This document shows positions 23,804 through 31,320 of a stretch of DNA of 64,000 bases, piece by piece. The stretch is from Candidatus Saccharimonadales bacterium (GTDB taxonomy: Bacteria; Patescibacteriota; Saccharimonadia; Saccharimonadales; Saccharimonadaceae): the NCBI GenBank assembly GCA_035317825.1, contig DATHGB010000025.1, positions 36,671 to 100,670 on the forward strand, read 5' to 3'. A program made the translations under genes and the position numbers. A model generated the notes under the pieces. That model did no database searches, had not been told where the DNA came from, and worked only from the letters and a program-made list of their open reading frames with translations. Position 1 is the stretch's first letter. Each line of letters starts with the position of its first letter.

Positions 23804-25201
23804 CTAGTGCTTATAGGGAGATTTTAAAAGACCAATTAGTGCACGTCTTCTCGATGGCTCAGTTGTTAAGGGCTTAGTCAAAGTTTTGCGGTACACATCT
23901 GGAAATAACACTTCAGCATGGTATTTTTTGCGTAATTTTTCGTACCATTTTTTATCATAAATTGTCCAATATTCTTCAGGTGTGTAGTATGCGTGAGCGT
24001 AGAGTACTTTTCGCCCTCCAAGTTTATGGACTTTATTTTCGATATCTCTATTTAGGGTACGAAAATCTTTGCCGGTTTCTTGTGGTTCGCCCCAAATACC
24101 AATGTTTATAACGAGTTTTGTATCAAGTGCGGTCGGCGCAAGCTTATTATCAGTCGGCTTTAATGGGCAAATCCAAAGTGGATAGATTCTTGTAGTAGTG
24201 TCGTTGTATTCTAAAAACTTGTTAACCGTTTCTTGCGGCAAGCAGATATCCTGAGCTACATAACGGTATGAGTATCCTGAACTGTGTAGCAGCTTGAATA
24301 ATGTGCGTGTTTTGAACATCCAAGAAAGGAGGAATCTGTTCATTCGGTTGAATTGTATTTTTGTGCCTCTAAAACCATATTTAGCAACCCAAAAACCACC
24401 CCGATCATAACGGAAAAGATAATCTGTCAGCGGAGTAGGCTCTTCGTAGATACCTTGAGCAAGCCGTTCTTCAACGTGCAGATAAAACCACTCATTCCAT
24501 GCATGCGCAAAATGCGCTACTTGCCCAACTTTTTTATGTGAATATTCACCCACCACGACAACTCCTTTGTTCTTGGACAGTTGAATCGCATCAACAAATT
24601 CAGCACCTTTATTGACGTGTTCTTTAACGATTGAGATTGTTTCTTTGTAGTTCTCGGTAGGATAATAATTCAGTTTTACGTACTTTGCAGAGCGTATGAT
24701 CTTGATTTTGATAGCTGTTAAAACACCCAGTGAGCCAAATGAGCAAGCTAAGCCTTGAAACAGGTCTTTATTCTTGGTTGGCGAGCAGAAAACCCGGTCT
24801 CCATTTCCAAGAATAACTTCATATTCTAGGCAGGTGTCGCTGAACAGGCCATATTTGTGCGAGCTACTTTCGCCTGAACCGCCTTGCGCCGCTCCTCCAG
24901 CCGTAATGCCGGGAAACTCTGCGACCATTGGAAGCGTAAATCCGAATTTACCTGTTGCTTTAACGAGTGTGTCGAGTGGAACGTTTGGCTCTGTAATAAC
25001 ATAGCCATCTTCTATATTAATTTCTATAATCTCATTTAAATCGCTTACATCAATAATTGCTAAATCTGGGTCGATTGGCGGACGTGTCGAGTTGGTTGAA
25101 CCATGAAACATCTTTGCTTGCTTGCCGGATTGAGCAAGTTTTTTGACGGTTTCCTGAATATGCTTTGCCTTTGCGATGTGGGCAAGATGAGAGATTTCCA
25201 T
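23804..25201 (-). CDS. FAD-linked oxidase (DHCR24/DWARF1-like)
   Basis: A 465-residue oxidoreductase with the PCMH-type FAD-binding domain: DLNEIIEINIEDGYVITEPN, then PMVAEFPGITAGGAAQGG and SFGSLGVLTAIKIK, the usual FAD-cradling segments. The C-terminal half (WICPLKPT, AYYTPEEYWTIYDKKWYEKL) resembles the delta(24)-sterol-reductase-like group, which in bacteria is of unknown substrate. Length is normal. No close operon partner; the start lies on the outer side at 25201. Confidence 0.82.
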   Translation of the reverse strand: MEISHLAHIAKAKHIQETVKKLAQSGKQAKMFHGSTNSTRPPIDPDLAIIDVSDLNEIIEINIEDGYVITEPNVPLDTLVKATGKFGFTLPMVAEFPGITAGGAAQGGSGESSSHKYGLFSDTCLEYEVILGNGDRVFCSPTKNKDLFQGLACSFGSLGVLTAIKIKIIRSAKYVKLNYYPTENYKETISIVKEHVNKGAEFVDAIQLSKNKGVVVVGEYSHKKVGQVAHFAHAWNEWFYLHVEERLAQGIYEEPTPLTDYLFRYDRGGFWVAKYGFRGTKIQFNRMNRFLLSWMFKTRTLFKLLHSSGYSYRYVAQDICLPQETVNKFLEYNDTTTRIYPLWICPLKPTDNKLAPTALDTKLVINIGIWGEPQETGKDFRTLNRDIENKVHKLGGRKVLYAHAYYTPEEYWTIYDKKWYEKLRKKYHAEVLFPDVYRKTLTKPLTTEPSRRRALIGLLKSPYKH

Positions 25202-25319
25202 TGCTTGTATTATATATGTTTAATGTGTTTCAGGAAAAGTTTCTTACCCTCCTCGAAGCCATGACGCCAAACAAACGCTCTCTCGGGCTGAGTAATCTTT
25301 ACGCGTTTGCCGCCACAAC

Positions 25320-25350
25320 AAAAGACCCATCCGCGAAGGATGAGTCTTTT
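25320..25350 (+). terminator. Hairpin before micro-ORF A
   Basis: AAAAGACCCATCC / GGATGAGTCTTTT with loop GCGA(A) and one C-A mismatch, followed by ATGG. It is part of the repeat shared with 26944-27072. Confidence 0.6.
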
Positions 25351-25371
25351 ATGGTGAACCATAAGTCCCAA

Positions 25372-25452
25372 ATGTGGAACACTTTATGGCCTAGTTTGGT
25401 GCGAATGCATAAAGAATTGGAGAAGCTGGGTGTCGGTAAGCTAGAACATTGA
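25372..25452 (+). CDS. Micro-ORF A, conserved with micro-ORF B
   Basis: Encodes 26 residues beginning MWNTLWPSLVRMHKELEKL. A second copy of the same pattern (WNTLxxSLVxMxxxLEKL) occurs at 27004-27072. The match runs through codons, with silent and conservative changes, and both copies follow a terminator hairpin. A longer frame exists upstream but crosses the hairpin. It may be a true microprotein or the tail of a lost gene. Confidence 0.35.
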   Translation: MWNTLWPSLVRMHKELEKLGVGKLEH

Positions 25453-25475
25453 CTTTATATAGTTTTTATGCTAAA

Positions 25476-25505
25476 TTGAATACTTCGACTACTTAATTGT
25501 ATAAT
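25476..25505 (+). promoter_or_regulatory. Promoter of the GC-rich gene at 25539
   Basis: TTGAAT, 18 bases, TATAAT (25500-25505); the start codon is 33 bases further, leaving room for a leader with GAAGGA. Confidence 0.55.
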
Positions 25506-25538
25506 ATTCTCTTTTTACTACAAGCGAAGGATGCTCAC

Positions 25539-25985
25539 ATGAGTAGTCAGCAAGAACCTTTCTATCGGATTACCGGTGACTCAGGCACTTACGCCGATCC
25601 GCATGTGCTCAGTAGTGATTTGCTGAGCATGATCGAGCGTATTCCTGTCGGTGGCTACCACTACATCCCTGCGCAGATCGCCGTTGCGCGCGAAAAGCTC
25701 GTCGTAACAGAGGTGAGTGACGGAACTCGGGCCAAGCTCGAAATGCGTCTCTTGCAGAAAGAATACTCGTGGTATCGGGCGCGAACCGGTTACTTAGTGC
25801 AGCTGGCATTGCAACAACGCCTACTCGCACGTCGGGAGAAGCTACTGCAGCAGGCGCGTGACTCACGACAAGCGTTTTACGCGTTTGCGGCGAGTCATCC
25901 AGACGTAGAGGTCACGGGGTTCGGTCCGGACATTCCCTCAGTCGAGGAAATAGTCGCTCGGATCGAAGCGAGTCGCGCAAAGTGA
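25539..25985 (+). CDS. GC-rich accessory protein, unrecognised
   Basis: A 148-residue soluble protein, MSSQQEPFYRITGD... to ...ARIEASRAK, mostly alpha-helical with an Arg/Gln/Leu-rich middle (LVQLALQQRLLARREKLLQQ) that could form a coiled coil. The ATG at 25539 is chosen for GAAGGA seven bases upstream; the longer frame would start before the promoter. Codon choice is GC-rich compared with the genes on both sides. Own promoter and a perfect terminator make it a one-gene unit. Function unknown. Confidence 0.6.
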   Translation: MSSQQEPFYRITGDSGTYADPHVLSSDLLSMIERIPVGGYHYIPAQIAVAREKLVVTEVSDGTRAKLEMRLLQKEYSWYRARTGYLVQLALQQRLLARREKLLQQARDSRQAFYAFAASHPDVEVTGFGPDIPSVEEIVARIEASRAK

Positions 25986-26005
25986 TCAAGTAGGTTCGAA
26001 TTATA

Positions 26006-26040
26006 CCGCCAGATTCTCATCATGAGAATCTGGCGGTTTT
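26006..26040 (+). terminator. Perfect terminator of the 25539 gene
   Basis: Fourteen perfect pairs, loop TCA, then TTTT. Confidence 0.9.
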
Positions 26041-26155
26041 CAATTTCTTGCTCTACCCTAGCTTTAAATATTGACATATTAAAATATTTATGCTATTATG
26101 TAAATGACATCGCCAATTGGCGAATACTCTTATAACAAATCAAACAGAGAAAATT

Positions 26156-26893
26156 ATGGAATTTATTTATTTGGCAACGTTTTTCGTTGCATTTGCATCT
26201 AGTATTTTGAGTGGCATGGCCGGCAGCGGCGGAGGATATATCATGGCCCCGTACTGGCTGCTGACGGGTATGACACCTGCGCAAGCTGCAACTTCCGGTG
26301 CCTTTGTGGCGGGTGGCATGGCCGGCAGCTCCCTAGCAGCCTTTCGTGGGTCGGACCACATGCCCAAAAACCGCAAATTGGTTGTATCGCTCGTGGCAGT
26401 AACATTAGTGTCGTCAGCAGTTGGCCCATTTTTTCTGCAACACACTTCAGCAGATACCTTTAAGCCGCTGGTGGCTATTATTACTATCGTTGCGCTACCA
26501 TTGTTATTCATTCGACGCCCAAACATTGAACTGAGCCGAAAACATAAAACAGTGGGTATGGGAGTACTCATAATGATATTGCTAGCCAGTTCATACATTA
26601 CTAGCAGTGCTTTTTCACTGATGATAGCGATCGTTCTTTCCCAAATGTTCAGCCTCACGGTCCTGCAATCAACAGCCCTGCGTCGACTCATAGGCATTGT
26701 ACAGTCGGCGGTTATGTTCAGTGTCCTATTCGCGCTAGGTAACTTTGTCTGGGCTCATGCGATCGCAGGAGTCATCGGTGGAATTTTAGGTAGCTATATT
26801 GGCACGAAATTTGCTATTAAACGGGGTGAGCGGTTCGCTAAATATGCGCTGGCGACTGGTGCGGTCGTTGGGGCGATTGCTTTGCTGGCGTGA
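26156..26893 (+). CDS. TauE/SafE-family membrane permease
   Basis: A 245-residue integral membrane protein with about eight helices. GMAGSGGGYIMAPYWLLTGMTPAQA near residue 20 is the first half-repeat signature of the TauE/SafE family; the second half repeat includes GVIGGILGSYIGTK. Family members export or import small anions such as sulfite or sulfoacetate. The chosen start is ATG at 26156 after AGAGAAA. A 16-pair hairpin follows the stop directly. Confidence 0.85.
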   Translation: MEFIYLATFFVAFASSILSGMAGSGGGYIMAPYWLLTGMTPAQAATSGAFVAGGMAGSSLAAFRGSDHMPKNRKLVVSLVAVTLVSSAVGPFFLQHTSADTFKPLVAIITIVALPLLFIRRPNIELSRKHKTVGMGVLIMILLASSYITSSAFSLMIAIVLSQMFSLTVLQSTALRRLIGIVQSAVMFSVLFALGNFVWAHAIAGVIGGILGSYIGTKFAIKRGERFAKYALATGAVVGAIALLA

Positions 26894-26894
26894 C

Positions 26895-26929
26895 CCAATT
26901 GCTGCAGCGCACAGCGCTGCAGCAATTGG
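26895..26929 (+). terminator. Sixteen-pair hairpin after the permease gene
   Basis: CCAATTGCTGCAGCGC and its perfect complement around ACA. No T-run. Confidence 0.7.
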
Positions 26930-26993
26930 AGTTCGATTCTCCAGTCACCAAGAAAAAAGCCCCAACTAAAGCAGAGGCTTTTTTCTTGGTGAC
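26927..26993 (+). other. tRNA 3'-end remnant plus terminator
   Basis: 26927-26943 is a perfect T-arm (5-pair stem, loop TTCGATT), followed by GTCACCA, but the acceptor strand is too short for a working tRNA and no anticodon arm precedes it. From the GTCACCA an 18-pair perfect hairpin (26944-26961 with 26976-26993) follows. Such an end, T-arm to terminator, is what tRNA-targeted integration leaves behind. Confidence 0.4.
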
Positions 26994-27003
26994 CTTATGG
27001 GGA

Positions 27004-27072
27004 ATGTTTTGGAACACCCTCTATTCTAGTCTCGTGATAATGAGTGAACGACTTGAGAAATTAGCGAATTAG
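27004..27072 (+). CDS. Micro-ORF B, conserved with micro-ORF A
   Basis: Encodes 22 residues, MFWNTLYSSLVIMSERLEKL then AN. It matches micro-ORF A at 25372 in sequence and in position behind a terminator hairpin. No ribosome site is clear. Real expression is uncertain. Confidence 0.35.
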   Translation: MFWNTLYSSLVIMSERLEKLAN

Positions 27073-27492
27073 TGGCTGACAATTTTTAGACTAATTTACA
27101 CCAAAACTGGCCCCTAAAAAATTCGTTCGCCTCCAAATAGCTCGGCTTAGTAAGCATCGAGCTACCCTCTTCTAGAAGACAAGATACTCGCCTTCTAGAT
27201 AAAGGAGTAAATATTATATACTCTATCCTTACTGGATCATCTATACAAGGGTTTTTATCATATGTTTTATAAAAATAATGTAACATTTTTGTCAAATAGA
27301 TGATCTGAACCTAAAAATTAGCTGAATTAAACGCTTTCTTACACTTAGTCGGCCTGTAATAATCTTATTTTGATATCAATCAAGTATTGTAGTAATATGC
27401 TACATAGTTGGCTTTATGATTTAGTTTTGACGTTATTACACAAGCTAATTTTAAGAGTCTCTAACATAATACCTTAAGGAGTGACCATAGCT
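27073..27492. other. AT-rich gap without a gene
   Basis: Very AT-rich. A short leftward frame at 27086-27295 has no coding character. It contains CTTCTAGAAG and a nearby CCTTCTAGATAAAGG, and AAGGAG just before the next start. No promoter stands out. Confidence 0.5.
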
Positions 27493-28065
27493 ATGTTAAA
27501 TGATACGCAAATTTATATCGTTGTAGACATTGAGACCGACGGTCCGGTGCCTGGAATATATTCTATGTTAAGTATTGGTGCTGTCGTCAGCACATCTACG
27601 GAAGAGGTCGATAGCTTTTATAGGAAAATAGCACCTCTACCCGGTGCACAACAATATAAGGAAACTATGGATTGGTGGAACATGAATCCTGATATTTGGG
27701 AAGAGGCAACGACAGATGCGGAAGAAGCGAGTGTAGTAATGCAAGATTTTTGCAAATGGGTAAATAGTTTCGGCAAGGCGCCAGTTTTCGTAGCGTCTCC
27801 ATTGACATTTGATTTTGGATTCGTAAACTGGTATATAGAAAAATTCGCAGATACTAATCCTTTTATGGACTACTCAGATGTCCAGCGAACTTTAGACCTC
27901 GCTTCTTTCACGGCTGGAAAATTCAATCTTCCGTTAAGTCATTCACGTAGTGTACATCTGCCGGAACACTTATTGGCAGGCATGCCAGAACACTCACACA
28001 AGGCTATAGACGATGCAAGGGGCTATGGGGTAATCTTGAGAAATATTTTAAGGACTGACGTATAG
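27493..28065 (+). CDS. DEDD-family 3'-5' exonuclease (RNase T / DnaQ-like)
   Basis: A 190-residue exonuclease. Motif Exo I VVDIETDGP (Asp and Glu), Exo II region ASPLTFDFGFVN (Asp), and Exo III HSHKAIDDARG with the His-x4-Asp of the DEDDh type. Releases nucleotides from 3' ends of DNA or RNA. The ATG at 27493 (MLNDTQ) is preferred over the GTG at 27481, which overlaps the AAGGAG ribosome site. Stands alone between an AT-rich gap and a long hairpin. Confidence 0.88.
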   Translation: MLNDTQIYIVVDIETDGPVPGIYSMLSIGAVVSTSTEEVDSFYRKIAPLPGAQQYKETMDWWNMNPDIWEEATTDAEEASVVMQDFCKWVNSFGKAPVFVASPLTFDFGFVNWYIEKFADTNPFMDYSDVQRTLDLASFTAGKFNLPLSHSRSVHLPEHLLAGMPEHSHKAIDDARGYGVILRNILRTDV

Positions 28066-28079
28066 ATTCTGATATATAC

Positions 28080-28130
28080 TCACCAAAGTAAAAATATCTA
28101 TCCTCGAGATAGATATTTTTACTTTGGTGA
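28080..28130. terminator. 23-pair perfect hairpin shared by exonuclease and tRNA-Glu
   Basis: Perfect 23-pair stem, loop CTCGA. The right arm contains the CCA end of the tRNA-Glu gene, so the tRNA terminus lies inside a bidirectional terminator. Confidence 0.8.
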
Positions 28131-28199
28131 TCTCACCGGGAATCGAACCCGGATTGCCAGGATGAGAACCTGGCGTCCTAACCGTTAGACGATGAGACC
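28125..28199 (-). tRNA. tRNA-Glu (CTC)
   Basis: A full cloverleaf on the minus strand: acceptor GGTCTCA with TGAGATC (one G-T), anticodon loop TTCTCAT giving CTC, T-arm with GTTCGATTC, discriminator A, and CCA encoded in the DNA. Reads GAG codons. gltX lies 3 kb upstream on the same strand. Confidence 0.93.
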
Positions 28200-28239
28200 G
28201 TAAATACTTGCTTACTTTAGCAAAAAACAGAGGTATTGT

Positions 28240-28635
28240 CTAGGTGTCTGTCGGTGGTGCGACGTCTATTTTTGAAATGACGTCGAGCAATTTTTTAGGA
28301 GTAATCTCGGCCTTAATAAGGTACGCGTCAGCCGCGTGTTCCATTGCCATGCGTGATTCTTCGTCTTGGTCAAAGTTAGTCATAACAATGACTTTTGTGT
28401 TTGGAATAAGATCCGTGCCGCTGCCACGAAGCACCTTAAGTATTTCGCTTCCCCGTCGTTCCGGTAGCATGATGTCGAGTAAAATCAGGTCGTACGGCTT
28501 GTTACGGGCCGCTACCAGCCCGTCGTTACCGTCAACCATCCAATCAACATCATAGCCTGCTTTTTTTAGGCTACGAATATACATTTCCCCAATAAAGCGG
28601 TCATCTTCTATACATAAAACTGTCTTGATCGCCAT
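28240..28635 (-). CDS. Single-domain response regulator
   Basis: A 131-residue CheY-like receiver: acidic pair EDDRF near residue 10, phospho-acceptor Asp in DLILLDIMLPERRG near residue 54, Thr-type switch in VIVMTNFD, and Lys in LIKAEITPKKLL. There is no DNA-binding output domain, so it acts by protein contact. It is five bases downstream of the histidine kinase, its probable partner. Confidence 0.92.
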   Translation of the reverse strand: MAIKTVLCIEDDRFIGEMYIRSLKKAGYDVDWMVDGNDGLVAARNKPYDLILLDIMLPERRGSEILKVLRGSGTDLIPNTKVIVMTNFDQDEESRMAMEHAADAYLIKAEITPKKLLDVISKIDVAPPTDT

Positions 28636-28640
28636 TTAAT

Positions 28641-30185
28641 TTATCCCCTATACATCGCGTGATTTTTAATCCAGCCTGTGCCATGTTCGATGAGGCCTTC
28701 GTTGCTATTATCACTTGCTTTTAGCTTTTCGGCAACTGTCGCATAGATTGGGAGCGTAAATTCAAAGGTAGATCCCCGGCCCTCTTCACTGCGCACGCTG
28801 ACTGTTCCGCCATGGGATTCAACGATTGCTTTACAAATGTATAGGCCAATCCCCGTTCCCGCGACGGTTTCCCTGGAGCGGTGTGAGCGGTAGAACTTAT
28901 GGAACAAATTGCTGACAACGTTGCCTGGCATACCGATACCGTGGTCTTCGATTTCAACTTTGACGTAGTCTCCTTCAGCTGACGCCGTCACGTTGACCGC
29001 TCCGCCTTCGTTGCTGTACTTTATGGCGTTGTCTATGAAGTTGCTTAGGACCTCGCTAACGCTGGCGCGGTCTGCGGCGATGGTTGGTAGGTCGTCGGGA
29101 AAATGAACGGCTAACATACGGTTTTGCGATGAAGCCCGGAGCTGCATATCGTCGTTAATCGTGTCATAGATAGCGGCAACGGAGTCTTCGGACAAATGCA
29201 CCTTAAGATGCCGGCGGTCGTACCTTGACGCGTTTAGGATATTATTGACGTAACTACTAAGGCGGTTAGAAGACACGACTAGCCGGTTAAGCAGTTCTAT
29301 TTGGTCTTCGTCGAGCTTTGGCGCTAGCTCGTCAGATAGGACATCGAGGTATCCTCTAATGACAGTGATTGGCCCCCGCAGTTCGTGTGCGGCAAAGGCG
29401 ATAAAATCAAGGCTGTCGTCTTCGGGTTTATATTCTGCCGTGCGTTCAAACAGCGTAAGGATGACTTCGGCCTCGCTTCCCTTTTGGTACGAGGCATTTA
29501 TATCGTAAATTTTACGGTCATCTTCGCCGGTGATTTTGTTCGCGATACGACGCCAGGTATATTCGGCATGTACTGACTGCTCCTCGCATTTATCAAGCCA
29601 TGCGGTCAAGGTGTCTTCATGTTCAAAGATAAGGTCGATAATCTTTTCCTCTTTGTTATCAACATGAACGGGCGCCACGTCGTTCGCGTATACGACTTTT
29701 CGTTCTGGATCTAAGATAATAAATCCGACTGACTTCATTTCATCGAGTGCGGTGGAGAAATTAATAGGGTTTTGGTCGGTCTTGGCGACACTTTCGCTTG
29801 GCTTTTCTTTTGCCGCGAGTTCATAAATCAGCTGAAGGATCGGTTTGAATCCGTCGCGTTCGAAGTGTTTGGCATTCGGGTTAGGCGGCGCAATGATGGT
29901 CGGCTCGCCGGATATATGGGTTAGCGCGCTCGTCACGTCTCCTAGCGGAGTAATTAACTGGAATAAAAGTAAGACGTTCAGACCGATCGAGGCTGCTAAT
30001 ACGGCAACTAGGGTGATCCAGAAAGATATGGAAAACGTCACGACGCCACCGACAATAAGCGCTCCACCAATAGCAAGCGTGACGGCGATCTGCATGATTA
30101 CCGTAAGGATAACTGCTTTTTTCTTATAGCGTGGCCAATAGTCACGGATCATCGGAGGCCGCTTAGCTTGTTTTTCTACTTCCAT
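28641..30185 (-). CDS. Membrane sensor histidine kinase with PAS domain
   Basis: A 514-residue kinase: two membrane helices near residues 25-75, a cytoplasmic PAS-like region (GFIILDPERKVVYANDVAPV, about 150-270), the dimerisation box AFAAHELRGPITVIRGYL with the phosphorylated His, and an ATPase domain with NFIDNAIKYS (N box), DHGIGMP (G1), HKFYRS (F) and GTGIGLYI (G2). The start overlaps the end of the DUF3048 gene by ten bases; the receiver gene follows. Signal unknown; no periplasmic domain of size is present. Confidence 0.93.
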   Translation of the reverse strand: MEVEKQAKRPPMIRDYWPRYKKKAVILTVIMQIAVTLAIGGALIVGGVVTFSISFWITLVAVLAASIGLNVLLLFQLITPLGDVTSALTHISGEPTIIAPPNPNAKHFERDGFKPILQLIYELAAKEKPSESVAKTDQNPINFSTALDEMKSVGFIILDPERKVVYANDVAPVHVDNKEEKIIDLIFEHEDTLTAWLDKCEEQSVHAEYTWRRIANKITGEDDRKIYDINASYQKGSEAEVILTLFERTAEYKPEDDSLDFIAFAAHELRGPITVIRGYLDVLSDELAPKLDEDQIELLNRLVVSSNRLSSYVNNILNASRYDRRHLKVHLSEDSVAAIYDTINDDMQLRASSQNRMLAVHFPDDLPTIAADRASVSEVLSNFIDNAIKYSNEGGAVNVTASAEGDYVKVEIEDHGIGMPGNVVSNLFHKFYRSHRSRETVAGTGIGLYICKAIVESHGGTVSVRSEEGRGSTFEFTLPIYATVAEKLKASDNSNEGLIEHGTGWIKNHAMYRG

Positions 30186-31264
30186 GAGACACTCCCACCG
30201 CCGTTCGGTACTGCCGTGATCCAGGTTTGTCCCCGGACAAGCGGTACTTCTTTTCCGGCTGCATCCGTAAAGGTAATTTGACTGGCGCGATCTGCCTTAT
30301 GCCAGGTAACTGTTTGGACGATGCCATTTTGGAAGATATTCGCTTCACCGCTACCATTCGTGGTTATAGACTCGCGGTAGCCATCTTCCATAACTAGACT
30401 CATGTTTACTTTCATCGCGATAACAACGTCAGGGGTTATCTGGCCTTTTTCGCGGTCCGTGTGAGGAACGCCAGCAAGTTGCCGATTGTACTTATTGGTT
30501 GCTGGGTCGTATGTATAGGCAGTGTTGTATAAGGCACTGCTGATGTTGATAGCGACACTTGTCGCGTCGGGTTTGACACTGGCTTTTCCGTCTACCCTTG
30601 GAAAGGCGATGAAGGCAGATTCCGTATACCCTTTTGCCCGGTTGAGCGCGTCTAATCTTTCAAAGCTTGTGTAAACATTATGAGGCGCGTAGCGGTCGCT
30701 GGCCCGCCAGTAGCTGCCGGCATTAAAGAACTGGTCGATATCACGGTATTTGCCATTCCGAACTTCGTCGAGTGCGAATTTACTGCCTCCGATGTGCGCG
30801 ACACTGGCATTATACGGCGCAACCCAGTCAACGTAATACAGGCGGACACTTCGGACTGGTCCAATGAGCGCGGGTTTTTCTTGTTGGTAGAGCGCGAGGA
30901 AACGTGTAATCCCGCCTTCGGCAATCGCTTCGTAGACGATACCGGCGTCTTTAATGCCCGATTGGGGCCGGGCGTCGGGGCTGTTTTCGATCATAATACC
31001 GGTGACTGCTTGTTTGGTCGTCGCCTCGTCAGGTACGACCTCACCCGTTAGGGGTGAGTAATAGACGACGGGTTTTGGTTTGGGCGCTACCTTGATGATT
31101 TGCGGGAATATTTGAGGTGATTTTTGCGCCAAAACAACGTAAGCTACTATTCCAGCGATGACAACTAAAACGGCGCCGGCGATAATGTAGGTCCGGGTAC
31201 GGTGAGTCTTGATCCAATTTCGCAGCTTAGTCCAGAAATGCTTTTTTGGTGTTTCGTCGTTCAT
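30176..31264 (-). CDS. DUF3048-domain (YerB-like) membrane-anchored protein
   Basis: A 362-residue protein with a single N-terminal membrane helix (TYIIAGAVLVVIAGIVAYVVLA) and an outside DUF3048 domain: MIENSPDARPQSGIKDAGIVYE, then GITRFLALYQ and SARL-type VRSVRLYYVDWV. YerB-like proteins are exported and of unknown function. It precedes and overlaps the kinase, suggesting that the two-component pair may read its state (inference). TATAAT (plus strand 31275-31280) ends ten bases before the ATG. Confidence 0.85.
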   Translation of the reverse strand: MNDETPKKHFWTKLRNWIKTHRTRTYIIAGAVLVVIAGIVAYVVLAQKSPQIFPQIIKVAPKPKPVVYYSPLTGEVVPDEATTKQAVTGIMIENSPDARPQSGIKDAGIVYEAIAEGGITRFLALYQQEKPALIGPVRSVRLYYVDWVAPYNASVAHIGGSKFALDEVRNGKYRDIDQFFNAGSYWRASDRYAPHNVYTSFERLDALNRAKGYTESAFIAFPRVDGKASVKPDATSVAINISSALYNTAYTYDPATNKYNRQLAGVPHTDREKGQITPDVVIAMKVNMSLVMEDGYRESITTNGSGEANIFQNGIVQTVTWHKADRASQITFTDAAGKEVPLVRGQTWITAVPNGGGSVSWK

Positions 31265-31320
31265 GCTAATGGTTATTATAGCAGATGTGGGATCTGATTC
31301 GACCCTCTATGGAACTTGTC

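Noticed and set aside
25479..26003. Inverted repeat around the 25539 gene
   Set aside because: ACTTCGACTACTT and AAGTAGGTTCGAAT pair only with a two-base gap, and the left arm would lie before the -10 box, unlike the other cases.
27086..27295. Possible 69-residue leftward gene
   Set aside because: Very AT-rich, no ribosome site, no protein-like pattern.
28080..28130. Inverted repeat as the end of an insertion sequence
   Set aside because: It is one hairpin with a five-base loop, has no transposase nearby and is explained as a terminator.
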